Shown piece by piece: positions 4,745 through 5,117 of a stretch of DNA of 5,117 bases. Origin of the DNA: a bacterium. Lineage in GTDB: Bacteria > CAIJMQ01 > JAADFP01. Position numbers and translations under genes: made by a program. Under the pieces are notes generated by a model. That model had not been told where the DNA came from, searched no databases, and saw only the letters and a program-made list of their open reading frames with translations. The number at the start of each line of letters is the position of its first letter. Within the stretch, counting starts at the first letter, position 1. Location: the NCBI GenBank assembly GCA_027021085.1, contig JALUVB010000304.1, forward strand, positions 1 through 5,117. The letters run 5' to 3'.

Positions 4745-5117
4745 ATGAAGAAGCTTTCTTTTCCCGGCGGTGTGCATCCGGCAGAGGCCAAGCTGACCGC
4801 ATCAGTTTCTATAAAAAATCCTCCTTTGCCGGGTAGAGTTATAATTCCTTTACAACAGCATATCGGGGCACCAAATACTCCCACGGTTAAGAAGGGGGAT
4901 GAGGTGTTTACCGGCACTCTTATAGGAAAAGCAGAAGCTTTTGTCTCCTCCCCTGTGTTCTCCAGTGTGACTGGCAAGGTAGTAGAAATCGGAAGTTTCT
5001 TCCATCCTGTAACCGGCAAAGGGATAGCGGTAACAATAGAGAGAAAAGACGAGGAAGTTCTTGACCCTGGGCTAAAACCTGTAGAAGACCCGGAAAATGC
5101 AGAGAAACAGGTGCTTC
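4745..5117 (+). CDS. rnfC: Rnf electron transport complex subunit RnfC, N-terminal part (cut by right edge)
   Basis: RnfC is the peripheral iron-sulfur and flavin subunit of the Rnf complex, which couples electron transfer between reduced ferredoxin and NAD to sodium or proton transport across the cytoplasmic membrane. The frame is open from the ATG at 4745 to the window end, giving 124 codons. The start FPGGVHPAEAK (6-16) is the RnfC signature. VIIPLQQHIGAPNTPTVKKG (32-51) followed by GDEVFTGTLIGKAEAFVSSP and SVTGKVVEIG (to about 83) forms the biotinyl-lipoyl-like domain at the N-terminus. The NADH/FMN-binding domain and the two 4Fe-4S motifs would lie beyond the edge and cannot be checked. 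It starts 8 bases after apbE. No clear Shine-Dalgarno is seen (the upstream sequence is only purine-rich, agataaagaa), so coupling to apbE translation is plausible. In many Rnf operons rnfC is the first subunit gene, so rnfD, G, E, A and B probably follow. Confidence 0.95.
   Translation, partial: MKKLSFPGGVHPAEAKLTASVSIKNPPLPGRVIIPLQQHIGAPNTPTVKKGDEVFTGTLIGKAEAFVSSPVFSSVTGKVVEIGSFFHPVTGKGIAVTIERKDEEVLDPGLKPVEDPENAEKQVL

Overview
The window looks like a piece of a chromosome from an uncultured, probably anaerobic, diderm bacterium. An LptF/LptG-type permease implies an LPS-bearing outer membrane. RnfC implies an Rnf ion-pumping ferredoxin:NAD oxidoreductase. Base composition is mid-range by eye, with strongly purine-rich coding strands. 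I cannot name the phylum. Intergenic heptamer arrays like these are something I associate with MAGs of Omnitrophota and similar candidate phyla, but that is only a weak inference.

Layout. On the minus strand, positions 1-554 hold the first 184 codons of an LptF/LptG-family permease, cut by the left edge. A gap of about 675 bases (555-1229) separates it from a plus-strand operon. The gap holds a good minus-strand promoter for the permease (640-669) and a composite block of 7-bp-period repeats (about 738-969). A 10-bp inverted repeat flanks most of that block (715-724 and 932-941), and an imperfect hairpin lies at 1022-1058. An extended -10 promoter just before 1230 would place the rph transcript start almost on its AUG.

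The plus-strand operon is rph - truB - ribF - apbE - rnfC (1230 to the right edge). The first four genes overlap by 16, 4 and 4 bases, and rnfC follows apbE after 8 bases, so this looks like one tightly coupled transcript. It joins tRNA maturation (RNase PH, TruB) to a flavin-to-respiration module. RibF makes FMN and FAD. ApbE uses FAD to attach FMN covalently to target proteins, classically RnfG and RnfD. RnfC is the NADH-side subunit of the Rnf complex, and the remaining rnf genes should lie just beyond the right edge.

The main points for a second look are the composite heptamer minisatellite with its flanking inverted repeat, the likely leaderless start of rph, a perfect 20-bp palindrome inside ribF, and a RibF whose riboflavin-kinase domain lacks the usual NIGxRPTF loop. 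I did not find a wholly new biological system; the genes belong to known families.
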